From the NCBI RefSeq assembly GCF_013280595.1, contig NZ_JAAATY010000007.1, forward strand, positions 62,001 to 126,000: DNA of 64,000 nucleotides, given 5' to 3'. Position 1 is the stretch's first letter; each line of letters starts with the position of its first letter. The DNA comes from Kibdelosporangium persicum (GTDB lineage: Bacteria > Actinomycetota > Actinomycetes > Mycobacteriales > Pseudonocardiaceae). A program made the position numbers and the translations under genes. Shown piece by piece: positions 36,813 to 44,684 of the stretch. The notes under the pieces were generated by a model. It did not search any database. It saw only the letters and a list, made by a program, of their open reading frames with translations, and was not told where the DNA came from.

Positions 36813-36974
36813 GTTAAGGCTTCGCACGCACCTGTCCGAATGACCGGGCTTGTTCCCCTTGGCCTTCTTTGTGTCGAGGTCGCGTTCCACAGTCGAGCCG
36901 GGGTCGTCGGCCTGAACTCGTGATGATCATGTACGCGCGTCGCCTTCAGGTTGCTCGCGCGAGGCACGGATCAC

Positions 36975-36996
36975 CTAGTCCACTATTTAACTAGTG
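36975..36996. promoter_or_regulatory. Candidate YtrA operator
   Basis: Two overlapping inverted repeats, CTAGT-N10-ACTAG (36975-36994) and CACTA-N6-TAGTG (36981-36996), lie about 45 bases before the first ABC gene. The operon encodes a GntR/YtrA regulator, whose family usually acts on its own operon through such short-armed palindromes. No experimental basis here. The rest of 36813-36974 shows nothing recognisable. Confidence 0.5.
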
Positions 36997-37041
36997 AAAG
37001 GTGTTACCTTGGCCGCAGCCGACGACGGAAAGAGGACGGCC

Positions 37042-37788
37042 GTGAACTCGCGAAGGCAGCCTGACCAGGCGCTCCCGGTCAGTGCTGAAGGTTTGGGCAA
37101 GAAGTACCGCAGGGGGTGGGCGCTGCGAGAGACGTCCCTGGTGATCCCGCGGAACCGGATCGTGGCCCTCGTCGGCCCGAACGGCGCGGGCAAGAGCACG
37201 CTGATGGGGCTCATCACCGGGCTGCTGCGCCCGACGACCGGTGAGATCACCGTCTTCGGTGACCGCCCGACCGGTAAAGGGCTGCACCCCGCGGTGTCCT
37301 ATCTGGCCCAGCAGAAGCCGCTGTACCAGCAGTTCACCGTGACCGAGACGCTGATGTTCGGAGCGCGGACCAATCCGACCTGGGACCAGCGCTACGCCGA
37401 GTACCTGATCGAGCAGGCGGCGGTGCCGGTCGACGCACGGGTGGCCACCCTGTCCGGCGGGCAGCGCACCCGTGTCGCCCTGGCACTGGCACTGGGCAAG
37501 CGCCCGAACCTGCTGCTGCTCGACGAGCCGCTGGCCGATCTGGACCCGCTGGCCCGCGAGACCGTGCTGCGCGCGCTGATCACCGAGGCGAGAACTCAGG
37601 GCATCACCGTGGTGCTGTCCTCACACGTGCTGGCGGAGCTGGAAGGCGTGTGCGACCACCTGGTCCTGCTCCACAAAGGACGAGTCCTGCTGGCCGGCGA
37701 CGTCGGCAGGCTCAGCGCCGACGGCACCCCGCTCGGCGAACTGGCCCTGAACCGCATGCGCCAAGCAGCACAGGAGGAAGCGGCATGA
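37042..37788 (+). CDS. ABC transporter ATP-binding protein (YtrB-like)
   Basis: 248 residues from the GTG at 37042, with AGAGGA 6 bases upstream. Earlier in-frame starts (36994, 37009) overlap the operator. Walker A LVGPNGAGKSTLMG, signature TLSGGQRTRVA, Walker B LLLLDEPLADLDPL and H-loop VLSSHVLAE are all canonical. It powers the membrane subunit encoded next, with which it overlaps by 4 bases (ATGA). Together with the GntR/YtrA regulator downstream this is a YtrA-type operon, in known cases linked to antibiotic or cell-wall stress. The exported substrate is unknown. Confidence 0.92.
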   Translation: MNSRRQPDQALPVSAEGLGKKYRRGWALRETSLVIPRNRIVALVGPNGAGKSTLMGLITGLLRPTTGEITVFGDRPTGKGLHPAVSYLAQQKPLYQQFTVTETLMFGARTNPTWDQRYAEYLIEQAAVPVDARVATLSGGQRTRVALALALGKRPNLLLLDEPLADLDPLARETVLRALITEARTQGITVVLSSHVLAELEGVCDHLVLLHKGRVLLAGDVGRLSADGTPLGELALNRMRQAAQEEAA

Positions 37789-38777
37789 TCTGGGCGTCCT
37801 GGCGGCGGCAACGCGCGCAACTGATCACGCTGCTCGGAATGGTGGTGATCGGCGCGGGCGTCATCACCCTGCTGCGGTCGAACATGATCGACGCCATCAA
37901 CTCGTCGCAGCTCGCCCACTGCGTGACGCAGGCGATCGACGAGTGTTCGGCGCCGGCCGAGGTACAGAAAGCCTTCCGGACGGAGTGGGCGACCCCTTTC
38001 CAGACGGCGCAAATCCTGATCATCGGGCTGCCGGCCCTGATCGGCGTCTTCATCGGGGCTCCCCTCTTCGCCAGGGAACTGGAACAGGGCACGCACGTTC
38101 TGGCTTTCACCCAGTCGGTGAGCCGCACCCGGTGGATGGTCAGCAAGCTGGTCGTCGCGCTGGTGCCCGCGTTGATCGTGCTGATCGTGCTCCAGTACCT
38201 GGTCTGGTGGTGGCTGACCGCGGCCGGCGCGTTGGGGCCGCGCCTCAACGGTTCGTTCAACCCCGTGAACTTCGGCATCGATCACGTCTCGCCCGTGGGT
38301 TACGCGCTGTTCGCCTTCGCGCTGGGCACCTTCGTCGGCGTGGTGTCCCGTCGCACCCTGGTGGCGATGACCGTGGGGCTCGGCGCGTTCGTCGTCGTGC
38401 GTTTCGCCCTGTCCGGCCTGGTGAACGACTTGGTGCCGGCCCAGCGCCGGGAGGTCCCGGCCGGCTCGGACGTGGACCTGCGCCAGGGCGGCGGCCTGGA
38501 GCTCGAGTTTGGCTGGCTCAACGCCTCAGGACAACCGATACCGCACGACAAGGTCTCTGCCCTGATCCAGGCCTGCAAGTCGACGCCGAGTGGGACGCCG
38601 AACACGCAGGAGGGGTTCCTGGCGTGCTTGCCGCAGTCCGGTCTCGCCAAGAAGTACACGTCGTTCATCCCGGAGAGCCAGGCCTGGCAGGTGCACCTGG
38701 TCGACGCGGCGATCTTCGGCGGACTCGCCGTCCTGCTGCTGGTGGGTACCGCCTGGGCGCTGCGGCGGCAGAGCTGA
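37785..38777 (+). CDS. ABC-2-type transporter permease
   Basis: 330 residues. A first helix LITLLGMVVIGAGVITLL is followed by a soluble loop with two cysteines (AHCVTQAIDECSAP). Then come helices around AQILIIGLPALIGVFIG, VVALVPALIVLIVLQYLVWWW, VGYALFAFALGTFVGVVSRR and MTVGLGAFVVVRFAL, a second extracellular loop and a C-terminal helix AAIFGGLAVLLLVGTAW. LARELEQGTHVLAFTQSVSRTRW matches ABC-2 permeases of this YtrC/SCO-type group. Start ATG overlaps the ATPase stop. Confidence 0.88.
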   Translation: MIWASWRRQRAQLITLLGMVVIGAGVITLLRSNMIDAINSSQLAHCVTQAIDECSAPAEVQKAFRTEWATPFQTAQILIIGLPALIGVFIGAPLFARELEQGTHVLAFTQSVSRTRWMVSKLVVALVPALIVLIVLQYLVWWWLTAAGALGPRLNGSFNPVNFGIDHVSPVGYALFAFALGTFVGVVSRRTLVAMTVGLGAFVVVRFALSGLVNDLVPAQRREVPAGSDVDLRQGGGLELEFGWLNASGQPIPHDKVSALIQACKSTPSGTPNTQEGFLACLPQSGLAKKYTSFIPESQAWQVHLVDAAIFGGLAVLLLVGTAWALRRQS

Positions 38778-38811
38778 GCATGGTGGAGGCCCCTGAGCTG
38801 CGGGAGCACCT

Positions 38812-39222
38812 ATGCTGACCGATGTGATTGAGTTCCGGATCGACCGGCGCTCCGGGGTCTCCACCTACATGCAGATCGTCCAGCAGGTCAAACAAGCCAT
38901 GCGACTGGGCCTGCTGCACCCCGGCGACCGGCTGCCGTCAGCGCGGGAGGTGGTGGAGGCGACCGCCGTCAACCCCAACACCGTGCTCAAGGCGTACCGC
39001 GAGCTGGAACGGGAAGGACTGGTGGAGGCCCGCCGCGGTCTGGGCACCTTCGTGACCAAGTCGCTGTCCTCCGAGGCCACTATCGGCGACGACGCGCCGC
39101 TCCGGCAGGAACTGACAGGCTGGATGGGCCGTGCCCAGCAAGGCGGCCTCCTCGTCGAGGACGTCGACGCCCTGTACTCCGCGGTCCGCGACGAGCACTA
39201 CCCCGCCGAGGAACGAGCATGA
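38812..39222 (+). CDS. GntR-family regulator, YtrA subfamily
   Basis: 136 residues from the ATG at 38812, with GGGAG upstream. The N-terminal winged helix is complete: YMQIVQQVKQAMRLGLLHPGDRLPSAREVV and AVNPNTVLKAYRELEREGLVEARRGLGTFV. The C-terminal helix pair is short, as in the YtrA group, which lacks a big effector domain. It overlaps the second ATPase gene by 4 bases (ATGA), so all four genes form one operon. It should repress its own operon through the palindromes at 36975-36996. Confidence 0.93.
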   Translation: MLTDVIEFRIDRRSGVSTYMQIVQQVKQAMRLGLLHPGDRLPSAREVVEATAVNPNTVLKAYRELEREGLVEARRGLGTFVTKSLSSEATIGDDAPLRQELTGWMGRAQQGGLLVEDVDALYSAVRDEHYPAEERA

Positions 39223-40076
39223 ACCCCTTGACCGCCACCGCCGTGGGCAAGCGATACCGCACCCGCTGGGCGGTCCGCGACTGCAGTTTCGCCATCCCCG
39301 AGGGCAAGGTCGTCGCCCTGGTCGGCCCGAACGGCGCGGGCAAGAGCACCCTGCTGCGCATGGCCGCGGGCCTCGTCCGCCCGACGACCGGTGAGCTGAG
39401 GACCTTCGACACTCCCGTCAACGGCCGCATCCACCCGGACGTCTCGTTCCTGGCACAGAACCGTTCGCTCTACCGCGACCTCACCGTGCGCGAACTGACC
39501 CGTGCAGTCGCGGCCATGAACGACCGCTGGTCCGCCGACCGGGTCCGCGAGGTACTCGGACTCCTGGCGGGCGTGGACTACGACGCGAAGGTCGGCACCC
39601 TGTCCGCGGGTGCGCTGACCCAGGTGGCCATCGCGATGGCGCTGGGACGGCTGCCCCGGCTGCTGCTCCTGGACGAACCACTGTCCGACCTGGACCCGTT
39701 GGCCCGCGACGAGACACTGCGGATCATCATGACCGAGGTCGCCGACCGCGGAACCACCGTGGTGATGTCCTCGCACCTGCTCAGCGACCTGCGCGAGGTC
39801 TGCGACCACATCCTGCTGATCGACGGGGGCCGGGTTCAGGTCGACGGCGACATCGAGGAAGTCCTCGCGCGGCACCGGATCCTGGTCGGCCCGGTCGCGG
39901 AGGAGTCCACTGTAGAGGGAACACTGGTCAGTGCGACCCGCACCGAACGCCAGGCCACCCTGCTGCTGCGGGAAGCCCGGCCGGCACCGGAAGGCTGGGC
40001 CGGCACCGAACCCGACCTGGAATCCCTGGTCATGGGATACCTGCGCGCGTCACGCGAACGGCGGTCGTCAGCCTGA
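39219..40076 (+). CDS. ABC transporter ATP-binding protein with altered signature
   Basis: 285 residues. Walker A LVGPNGAGKSTLLR, Walker B LLLLDEPLSDLDPL and H-loop VMSSHLLSD are normal, but the ABC signature reads LSAGALTQVA in place of LSGGQ. The missing Gly-Gln may impair the second composite ATP site. A C-terminal extension of ~75 residues (VAEESTVEGTLVSATRTERQA) resembles that of bacitracin/multidrug-type ATPases. It is the fourth gene of the YtrA operon and could pair with the permease as a heterodimer with the first ATPase. Confidence 0.9.
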   Translation: MNPLTATAVGKRYRTRWAVRDCSFAIPEGKVVALVGPNGAGKSTLLRMAAGLVRPTTGELRTFDTPVNGRIHPDVSFLAQNRSLYRDLTVRELTRAVAAMNDRWSADRVREVLGLLAGVDYDAKVGTLSAGALTQVAIAMALGRLPRLLLLDEPLSDLDPLARDETLRIIMTEVADRGTTVVMSSHLLSDLREVCDHILLIDGGRVQVDGDIEEVLARHRILVGPVAEESTVEGTLVSATRTERQATLLLREARPAPEGWAGTEPDLESLVMGYLRASRERRSSA

Positions 40077-40150
40077 GTTCCAGGCTGGTGCGGACGGCGC
40101 GCTCGGACAGGCAGGTGTAGCGTGTCAGCCTCTCGGTCGACGGGAAGCCG

Positions 40151-40240
40151 TTGCGGCCCGGGTGGAACCAGGTGTCGTCCGGCAGCACGTCGAACAACCC
40201 GCGACGAAGCGTCATCGATCAGCGAGGTGAAGTTCTCAGC
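40151..40240 (-). repeat. MBL-gene 3'-end repeat, copy A (partial)
   Basis: Aligns with 59332-59430 of the intact hydrolase gene, roughly 80% identical by eye, including GGTGTCGTCCGGCAGCACGT and a GTCATCGATCAGCGAGG stretch. Both ends of the ~185-bp unit are missing. On the minus strand it still reads [14 protein letters not shown]. It is the leftmost copy recognised and overlaps the 3' end of the adjacent vapC. Confidence 0.85.
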
Positions 40241-40698
40241 GATTCGTGTGGCACTCGTGGGCGGGTGACCGGCACGGCGGTCAGCAGGTCGTGAAGCCCT
40301 TTGAAGTCTTCTGGGTTGGTGGTGAACAGGGGGAGGTCTTCGGCGATCGCGGTGGCGGCGATCATGAGGTCGGCCATCCTGCGTCGTGGTTTGCGTCCGC
40401 TGGCAATCACCGCTGCGGATACTCGTCCGTAGATCCGGGCTGCTTCGGCGTCGAAGGGGACGGGGTTGAACTCACTTTCGGCACGCTGCAGTACATCGAG
40501 CCTGCGGGCACGTTCTACGTGCTCGTCGTAGGCGTCTTGTTCGTCGTTGCGGCGTACCTCGTGCGGGCCCGCTGAGAGTTCCGCGAGGGTGATCGCGCTG
40601 ATGGCCATCTCGTTGGGCAGTTCGGCAGGGTCTATCCACCGACGCAGGATCAGAATGTTGGTGTCGAGCATGCCTTGCTCGTGACCGTTACTGCTCAT
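40219..40698 (-). CDS. vapC: VapC-type PIN-domain toxin
   Basis: 159 residues; an alternative ATG lies 9 codons later (MLDTNILIL). PIN nuclease acidic residues are visible: Asp in LDTNILI, Glu in ITLAELSAG, Asp in MADLMIAATA and Asp in FTTNPEDFKG. VapC proteins are Mg-dependent RNases that cleave tRNA or rRNA and are neutralised by VapB. The gene overlaps vapB by 11 bases. The last ~13 residues (RVPHESLRTSPR) extend beyond the usual end seen in the VapC at 59227 and are encoded by repeat copy A, so the toxin has gained a tail by juxtaposition. Confidence 0.9.
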   Translation of the reverse strand: MSSNGHEQGMLDTNILILRRWIDPAELPNEMAISAITLAELSAGPHEVRRNDEQDAYDEHVERARRLDVLQRAESEFNPVPFDAEAARIYGRVSAAVIASGRKPRRRMADLMIAATAIAEDLPLFTTNPEDFKGLHDLLTAVPVTRPRVPHESLRTSPR

Positions 40699-40957
40699 AA
40701 GGGTCTCGTGGCTCCTGATCGAGCGCGACTTCTTGGTCGGCTCGGAAGGCGTCGATGTCGACGTGCGCCGCGTTGCGGGACATGGCGACGAACTCGGCTC
40801 GTGAGACGAACCGTCGACGTCGGCGCAGCGGGATCAGTTCACCGATCTCATGGCCGTCGCGGGTGACGGTGAACGACCGTCCACTTTCGACAGCATCCAT
40901 GATCTCTTTCGACCTGTTGCGGAGGTCTCGCTGGGTGATCTCGGGCTGCGCGGACAT
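40688..40957 (-). CDS. vapB: VapB/Phd-type antitoxin
   Basis: 89 residues. The N-terminal Phd/YefM DNA-binding domain is ITQRDLRNRSKEIMDAVESGRSFTVTRDGHEIGELIPL; the C-terminal segment DAFRADQEVALDQEPRDPYEQ would wrap the toxin. Antitoxin precedes and overlaps toxin, the usual order. It should bind VapC and repress the pair's promoter upstream. A truncated relative of this module lies at 56555-56815, and another intact family member at 58552-58830. Confidence 0.9.
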   Translation of the reverse strand: MSAQPEITQRDLRNRSKEIMDAVESGRSFTVTRDGHEIGELIPLRRRRRFVSRAEFVAMSRNAAHVDIDAFRADQEVALDQEPRDPYEQ

Positions 40958-41030
40958 GGCTCCAGTCTAGCTGATGGTGGCACGCGGTGCTACACCGTGC
41001 TGCGGCTGACCGTTCATAGTCAAAAGATAG

Positions 41031-41960
41031 TCACCTTGTCATCCTGTGCCGCGGAACCCGATGAGGATCGGCTGGCATGAGCAACTCGACTTGTACGCCT
41101 TTTGGTGTGTTGACGGTAAAGGCCTCGCAGGTTACTTCCAGGCCTCGATCCATCAGGCCTCGCACGATTTCACCGTATCGTTTGGTCATGGCGTAGGTGA
41201 GTTGGCCGACTCGGTGACGGTCTATTTGAACCTCAATGGCATCTTCGCCCTGGTACTTGCCTTTTGCTATCTTGCAGAACGTCAGGTTCGCGATTACGCT
41301 GACGGTGTCTATGTTGCCTTTGGGTGCGTAGCGGCTCAAGATTTCCTGGTGGTCTTGTTCTCCCGTTACTGTGCACGAATAGTCGTTCTGGAGCAGGATC
41401 GTGCGATCGGTCTGACTGGCGATGACGGGGTCTTCCGTGCCGTTCGCGATACGTGTGTCTCGTGGGCTGGCCAGATGAAGGTAGACTCCGTAGTACTTGT
41501 CCCCGCCACCGGCGACTCGTGCCGGGCACATGCCGAGCTTGCCGTTTCGGTGCATCGTGAGCAGATCGGGCTGATACTCCTCCGCCAGTTCGCTTGGCAG
41601 GTATCCGACTTTGACCGTCTGCTGGCCCAGGAGGAGATCGATCCGTACGGCGTTCTCGTCCCATTCGTTGTCGGGTTCAGGGACGAGTACGGCGGTGACC
41701 GGTATGTGGCTGTGGAAGTCGTCGCCGGCGACCGCGCCTCGTACGGCGACCCTTAGGGCGTCCTGGTAATAAGACTCGCCAACGACACTGACTCGGCCGT
41801 CGTCGTACAGCTGGACCAATTGGTGAACGACCGGCGAAAACAACGGCGGGTCGTCGGCATCGTCGGCAGTGTTGCAGGCAGGTGGTGATGGCCATCGAGC
41901 GTCACTGACGACAGGAGCGGGGGTGATGGTGACTTTCTTTTTCCTGAACCAGGACCACAT
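41031..41960 (-). CDS. Tandem HIRAN-domain protein
   Basis: 309 residues from the ATG at 41960, with GGAGG upstream; the open frame continues into repeat copy B but only as repeat-derived sequence. Residues ~58-135 form a HIRAN domain: VSVVGESYYQDALRVAV, TAVLVPEPDNEWDENAVRI and VKVGYLPSELAEEYQPDLL. The C-terminal half has a second, weaker copy (CTVTGEQDHQEIL, KYQGEDAIEVQIDRHRVGQL, MTKRYGEIVRG). HIRAN domains bind 3' DNA ends in helicases such as HLTF; stand-alone bacterial forms occur near mobile and defence genes. The exact role is unknown. Confidence 0.8.
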   Translation of the reverse strand: MWSWFRKKKVTITPAPVVSDARWPSPPACNTADDADDPPLFSPVVHQLVQLYDDGRVSVVGESYYQDALRVAVRGAVAGDDFHSHIPVTAVLVPEPDNEWDENAVRIDLLLGQQTVKVGYLPSELAEEYQPDLLTMHRNGKLGMCPARVAGGGDKYYGVYLHLASPRDTRIANGTEDPVIASQTDRTILLQNDYSCTVTGEQDHQEILSRYAPKGNIDTVSVIANLTFCKIAKGKYQGEDAIEVQIDRHRVGQLTYAMTKRYGEIVRGLMDRGLEVTCEAFTVNTPKGVQVELLMPADPHRVPRHRMTR

Positions 41961-42060
41961 GACACCGACCTCCAGTCGACGGGCGCAAGTCTGTCGATTG
42001 AAGGTCGTTGTGACCTGGTCTCCTGTTACTCGGGGAGGTCTGGTGTTCGTTTTTCGTGAT

Positions 42061-42207
42061 TCACCAGCCGCGGGAACGCCACGTCGATGTGTGGCTTCTG
42101 TTCGCCGAAGGGCGAGTCTTCGCCGTGGCCCGGGTCGAACCAGGTGTCGTCCGGCAGCACGTCGAACAGCCGAGAATCCACGGCGTTGACCAAAGACGTG
42201 AACGGAC
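42061..42207 (-). repeat. MBL-gene 3'-end repeat, copy B
   Basis: Starts like the intact 3' end (CACCAGCCGCGGGAACGCCA, including the stop) and can be followed to about ACGTGAACGG, the most diverged of the long copies. It carries the CCGGCAGCACGT variant shared with copies A, F and G, not the version in D, E and I. The distal ~40 bp and tail are lost. Confidence 0.88.
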
Positions 42208-42211
42208 CCGA

Positions 42212-44454
42212 TCAATTCCAAAGGCCGGTTTCGGCTGATGTGAGCCATGCTAGTTCGTTAACGGCCTTGTGCCGTGCCTTCCTGGCGCGCGTGAACAGCT
42301 CGTCGGTTTTCGTCAGTACCAACGTGTATGGCCGACCCTGCCGCCGGGTCTGGTGCCGCACCGGTAGCTCAGCCGAGTCGATATGGGTGTGTATGTGGCG
42401 GCGTCCGTCTGTCGCCAGTGGCCACTCGAAGGTCCGCCGTGACCGGGAGCCGAGAAACGTCCTGAACGTGTCACAGAGTCCGCACCCGCATCCGGTCCAT
42501 TCGATCGACCAGTCGTCTTCGTCGCGAGGTGGTTCGGCGACGATCGCGTTGAGCCGCTGCACGCAGTCCCGTGCGATCGTGGCGAGGACCGCCGGCCGCC
42601 GTGTGTCCGCCAGGCGCAGCGCTGGCATCAGGCACTCCAGTACGTTGTTCCCATACTCGCTCAGGGCTCCGGTGATCTCGTCGCTTAGCGTGTCGTCGGC
42701 TGCTTCCAGTAGCCGCACCAGGGGCGAGCTGAGCATCTCCAGTTGTGGCTGCCGGACCTCGCTTCGCCCGGCGGTAGTCCACAGCCGCAGTTGGCCGCTC
42801 AACCATCGCCATACTCCGGCGGCCAGTGGTCGCGCTACCTCCGGTTTCCCGGTGGTACGCAGCGCCCCGCACAGCCCTGGCAAGCTCTCGACCCATTCGT
42901 ACCAGTCGGTTCCGGCGTGGCGTCCCGGCCGGAACCATCCCTCGATGATGGTCTGCATCCATGCCTCGCCGTACCGCGCGGCGGCCGCTGCCAATCTGCC
43001 CGCGTGTTCTCGCGTGAGGGACTCCACCCGGAACGGTTGCAGCAGCATTGCGGCTGTCCTGGCGGTGCCCAGGCTTGCCGCCACATCCAGGGCCGCGCCG
43101 ATCAGTCCCGCCTGTGCTTCGGTCTTCGTCCAGAACGGCGCGAGCGACTCCGCGGCGGCCCGTGCGCCCTCCAGGTCTCCGGCGTCGATGCGGTCGCGGA
43201 GCTCGCGGAGAGCCCAGGCCGGTGCGGCTTCGGCGCGCGCCGCGAACGCCTTGTTCTTCGGCCACACGACAACCGCTGCGCGCCGGTACCACCGATCCAG
43301 CGTGTTGCCGTAGTTGCCCATATAGCCCTCATACTCGGACTGATAGGGCTCCAGGGGCACGCTCGGAGTGGTGGCACACGCCTCGTAGTCGGGGACGTAC
43401 AGCGAGATCGGCTCGCCGTCGGTGCCGTCCGGGTTGGTCCACCAGCCTAGGGTGATCTCGTCGTCGATCAGGTCATTGAGCTGAAGGTCGTCAGGGTCCT
43501 CGCTCGGGCTGTCCTCATGGTCGTAGTCGTCCCAAGGCGTGGCGTCCCAGATCTCTTTCACGTCGGCGAGTGCCAGCACCGTCTCGCATCCGGCCTGCTC
43601 TGCTGCGGCCCGCAGAAGCGCGGCCCGCTCCATGTCGGCACCTTTGAGGCGATGCCAGTTCAGGCTTCGCTGGGTGTACTCGTGGTCGAGCAGGTAGACA
43701 AGCCGGTTCGGCAGGCCGAGATCGCGGGTTGCGTATCGCGGGGTGACAGGTGTGGTGAAGTGCTCGGTCAGGCAATGCGCCAGTTCAGTGGCGGGACTGG
43801 CTTCCGGAGTCGGTGTTTCGGTGCTGGAGAGCAGGTTGAATGTGAGCGTCACCCGGTATCCGGACCTGACCGGCGTGACCTGGTGACGACAGTCGGCATA
43901 GAACGCGACGAAGGTCAGTTCTTCTTTCGACGCTCGGTAGGAGGTGCTCTTCCCGGCGTGGTCGATGACAAGTTCCCCTCCGGTGTGCGCCGAAGGCAGT
44001 GATACCACCAGCGTGCCCACCATCGCGTCGTCCTTTTCCGAATCCTGGTGAGGGAGAAAGAACTGCCCTTTGCCGTAGACCAGCATCGAGTGCAACTCGG
44101 CCGCAGGCGGGACGTCCGCGGGAGTCCAAGTTCGTCACGAAAATGGTCCAGCGCGCGGTTCATCAGCGCCGTCCAGCCCGGTCCGCCGAGCGTGATCTGA
44201 TCCGGAGTGAGCTCCCACGTGTCGCGGACGTTGGGGTCGGTCAGCGTCTCCTCTCCTCGCCCGAACATCGCCGGCCGGGCCGCCGCGATCAGCTTCTTCG
44301 CCAGGGGTGCGCGGACCGGAAGGCTCACTGGCCCGACGCCCGACACGTTGAGCTGGAGCAAATGCGCCGGCGCCGGCAGTTGAGCGCTGACCGACCCGGT
44401 CGGCTCGGAGTCGCCGAGCAGGCGCGCCAGCCGTTCCCGTGCCGTCTTCGCCAT
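42212..44454 (-). pseudogene. 2OG-Fe(II) oxygenase with a frameshift
   Basis: A ~745-residue protein is split by one missing base. The N-terminal part starts at the ATG at 44454 (MAKTARERLARLLGDSEPTG; later LTPDQITLGGPGWTALMNRAL). At about 44117 the frame shifts: one extra G in the run CGGAC would restore LPRDVPPAAELHSMLVYGK. The rest has the prolyl-4-hydroxylase-type core: LPHQDSEKDD (His-x-Asp), GGELVIDH, the distal HQVTPVRSGYRV (His and Arg), and then a ~500-residue helical region of unknown function. It is either a recent pseudogene or an assembly error. It fills the block between repeat copies B and C. Confidence 0.8.
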
Positions 44455-44536
44455 GTGTCCTCGCTTGTGCTCGCCGTGCTTCTTCTGCGGCCAGACTGTA
44501 GTGGCGACGACAGACGCCCCCGGTAGATGTCCTGTG

Positions 44537-44588
44537 ATCACCAGCTGCGGGAGCGCATTCGTCGATGTGAGGCTTCTGTTCGCCCACA
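44537..44588 (-). repeat. MBL-gene 3'-end repeat, copy C (short)
   Basis: About 52 bp: ATCACCAGCTGCGGGAGCGC, then CGTCGATGTGAGGCTTCTGT, ending near TTCGCCC. It matches only the extreme 3' end of the hydrolase gene; on the minus strand it reads GEQKPHIDE. The rest of the unit is deleted. It marks the edge between the oxygenase block and the WD40 block. Confidence 0.8.
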
Positions 44589-44684
44589 GTCCACACGAAC
44601 GAGCGAAAATCTGTCAGATCACCTGCGGATGCCGTAACTATGGCGAGCGTTTCTGGTTGAGTGACGTGACCCGGGGGAGGTTAC

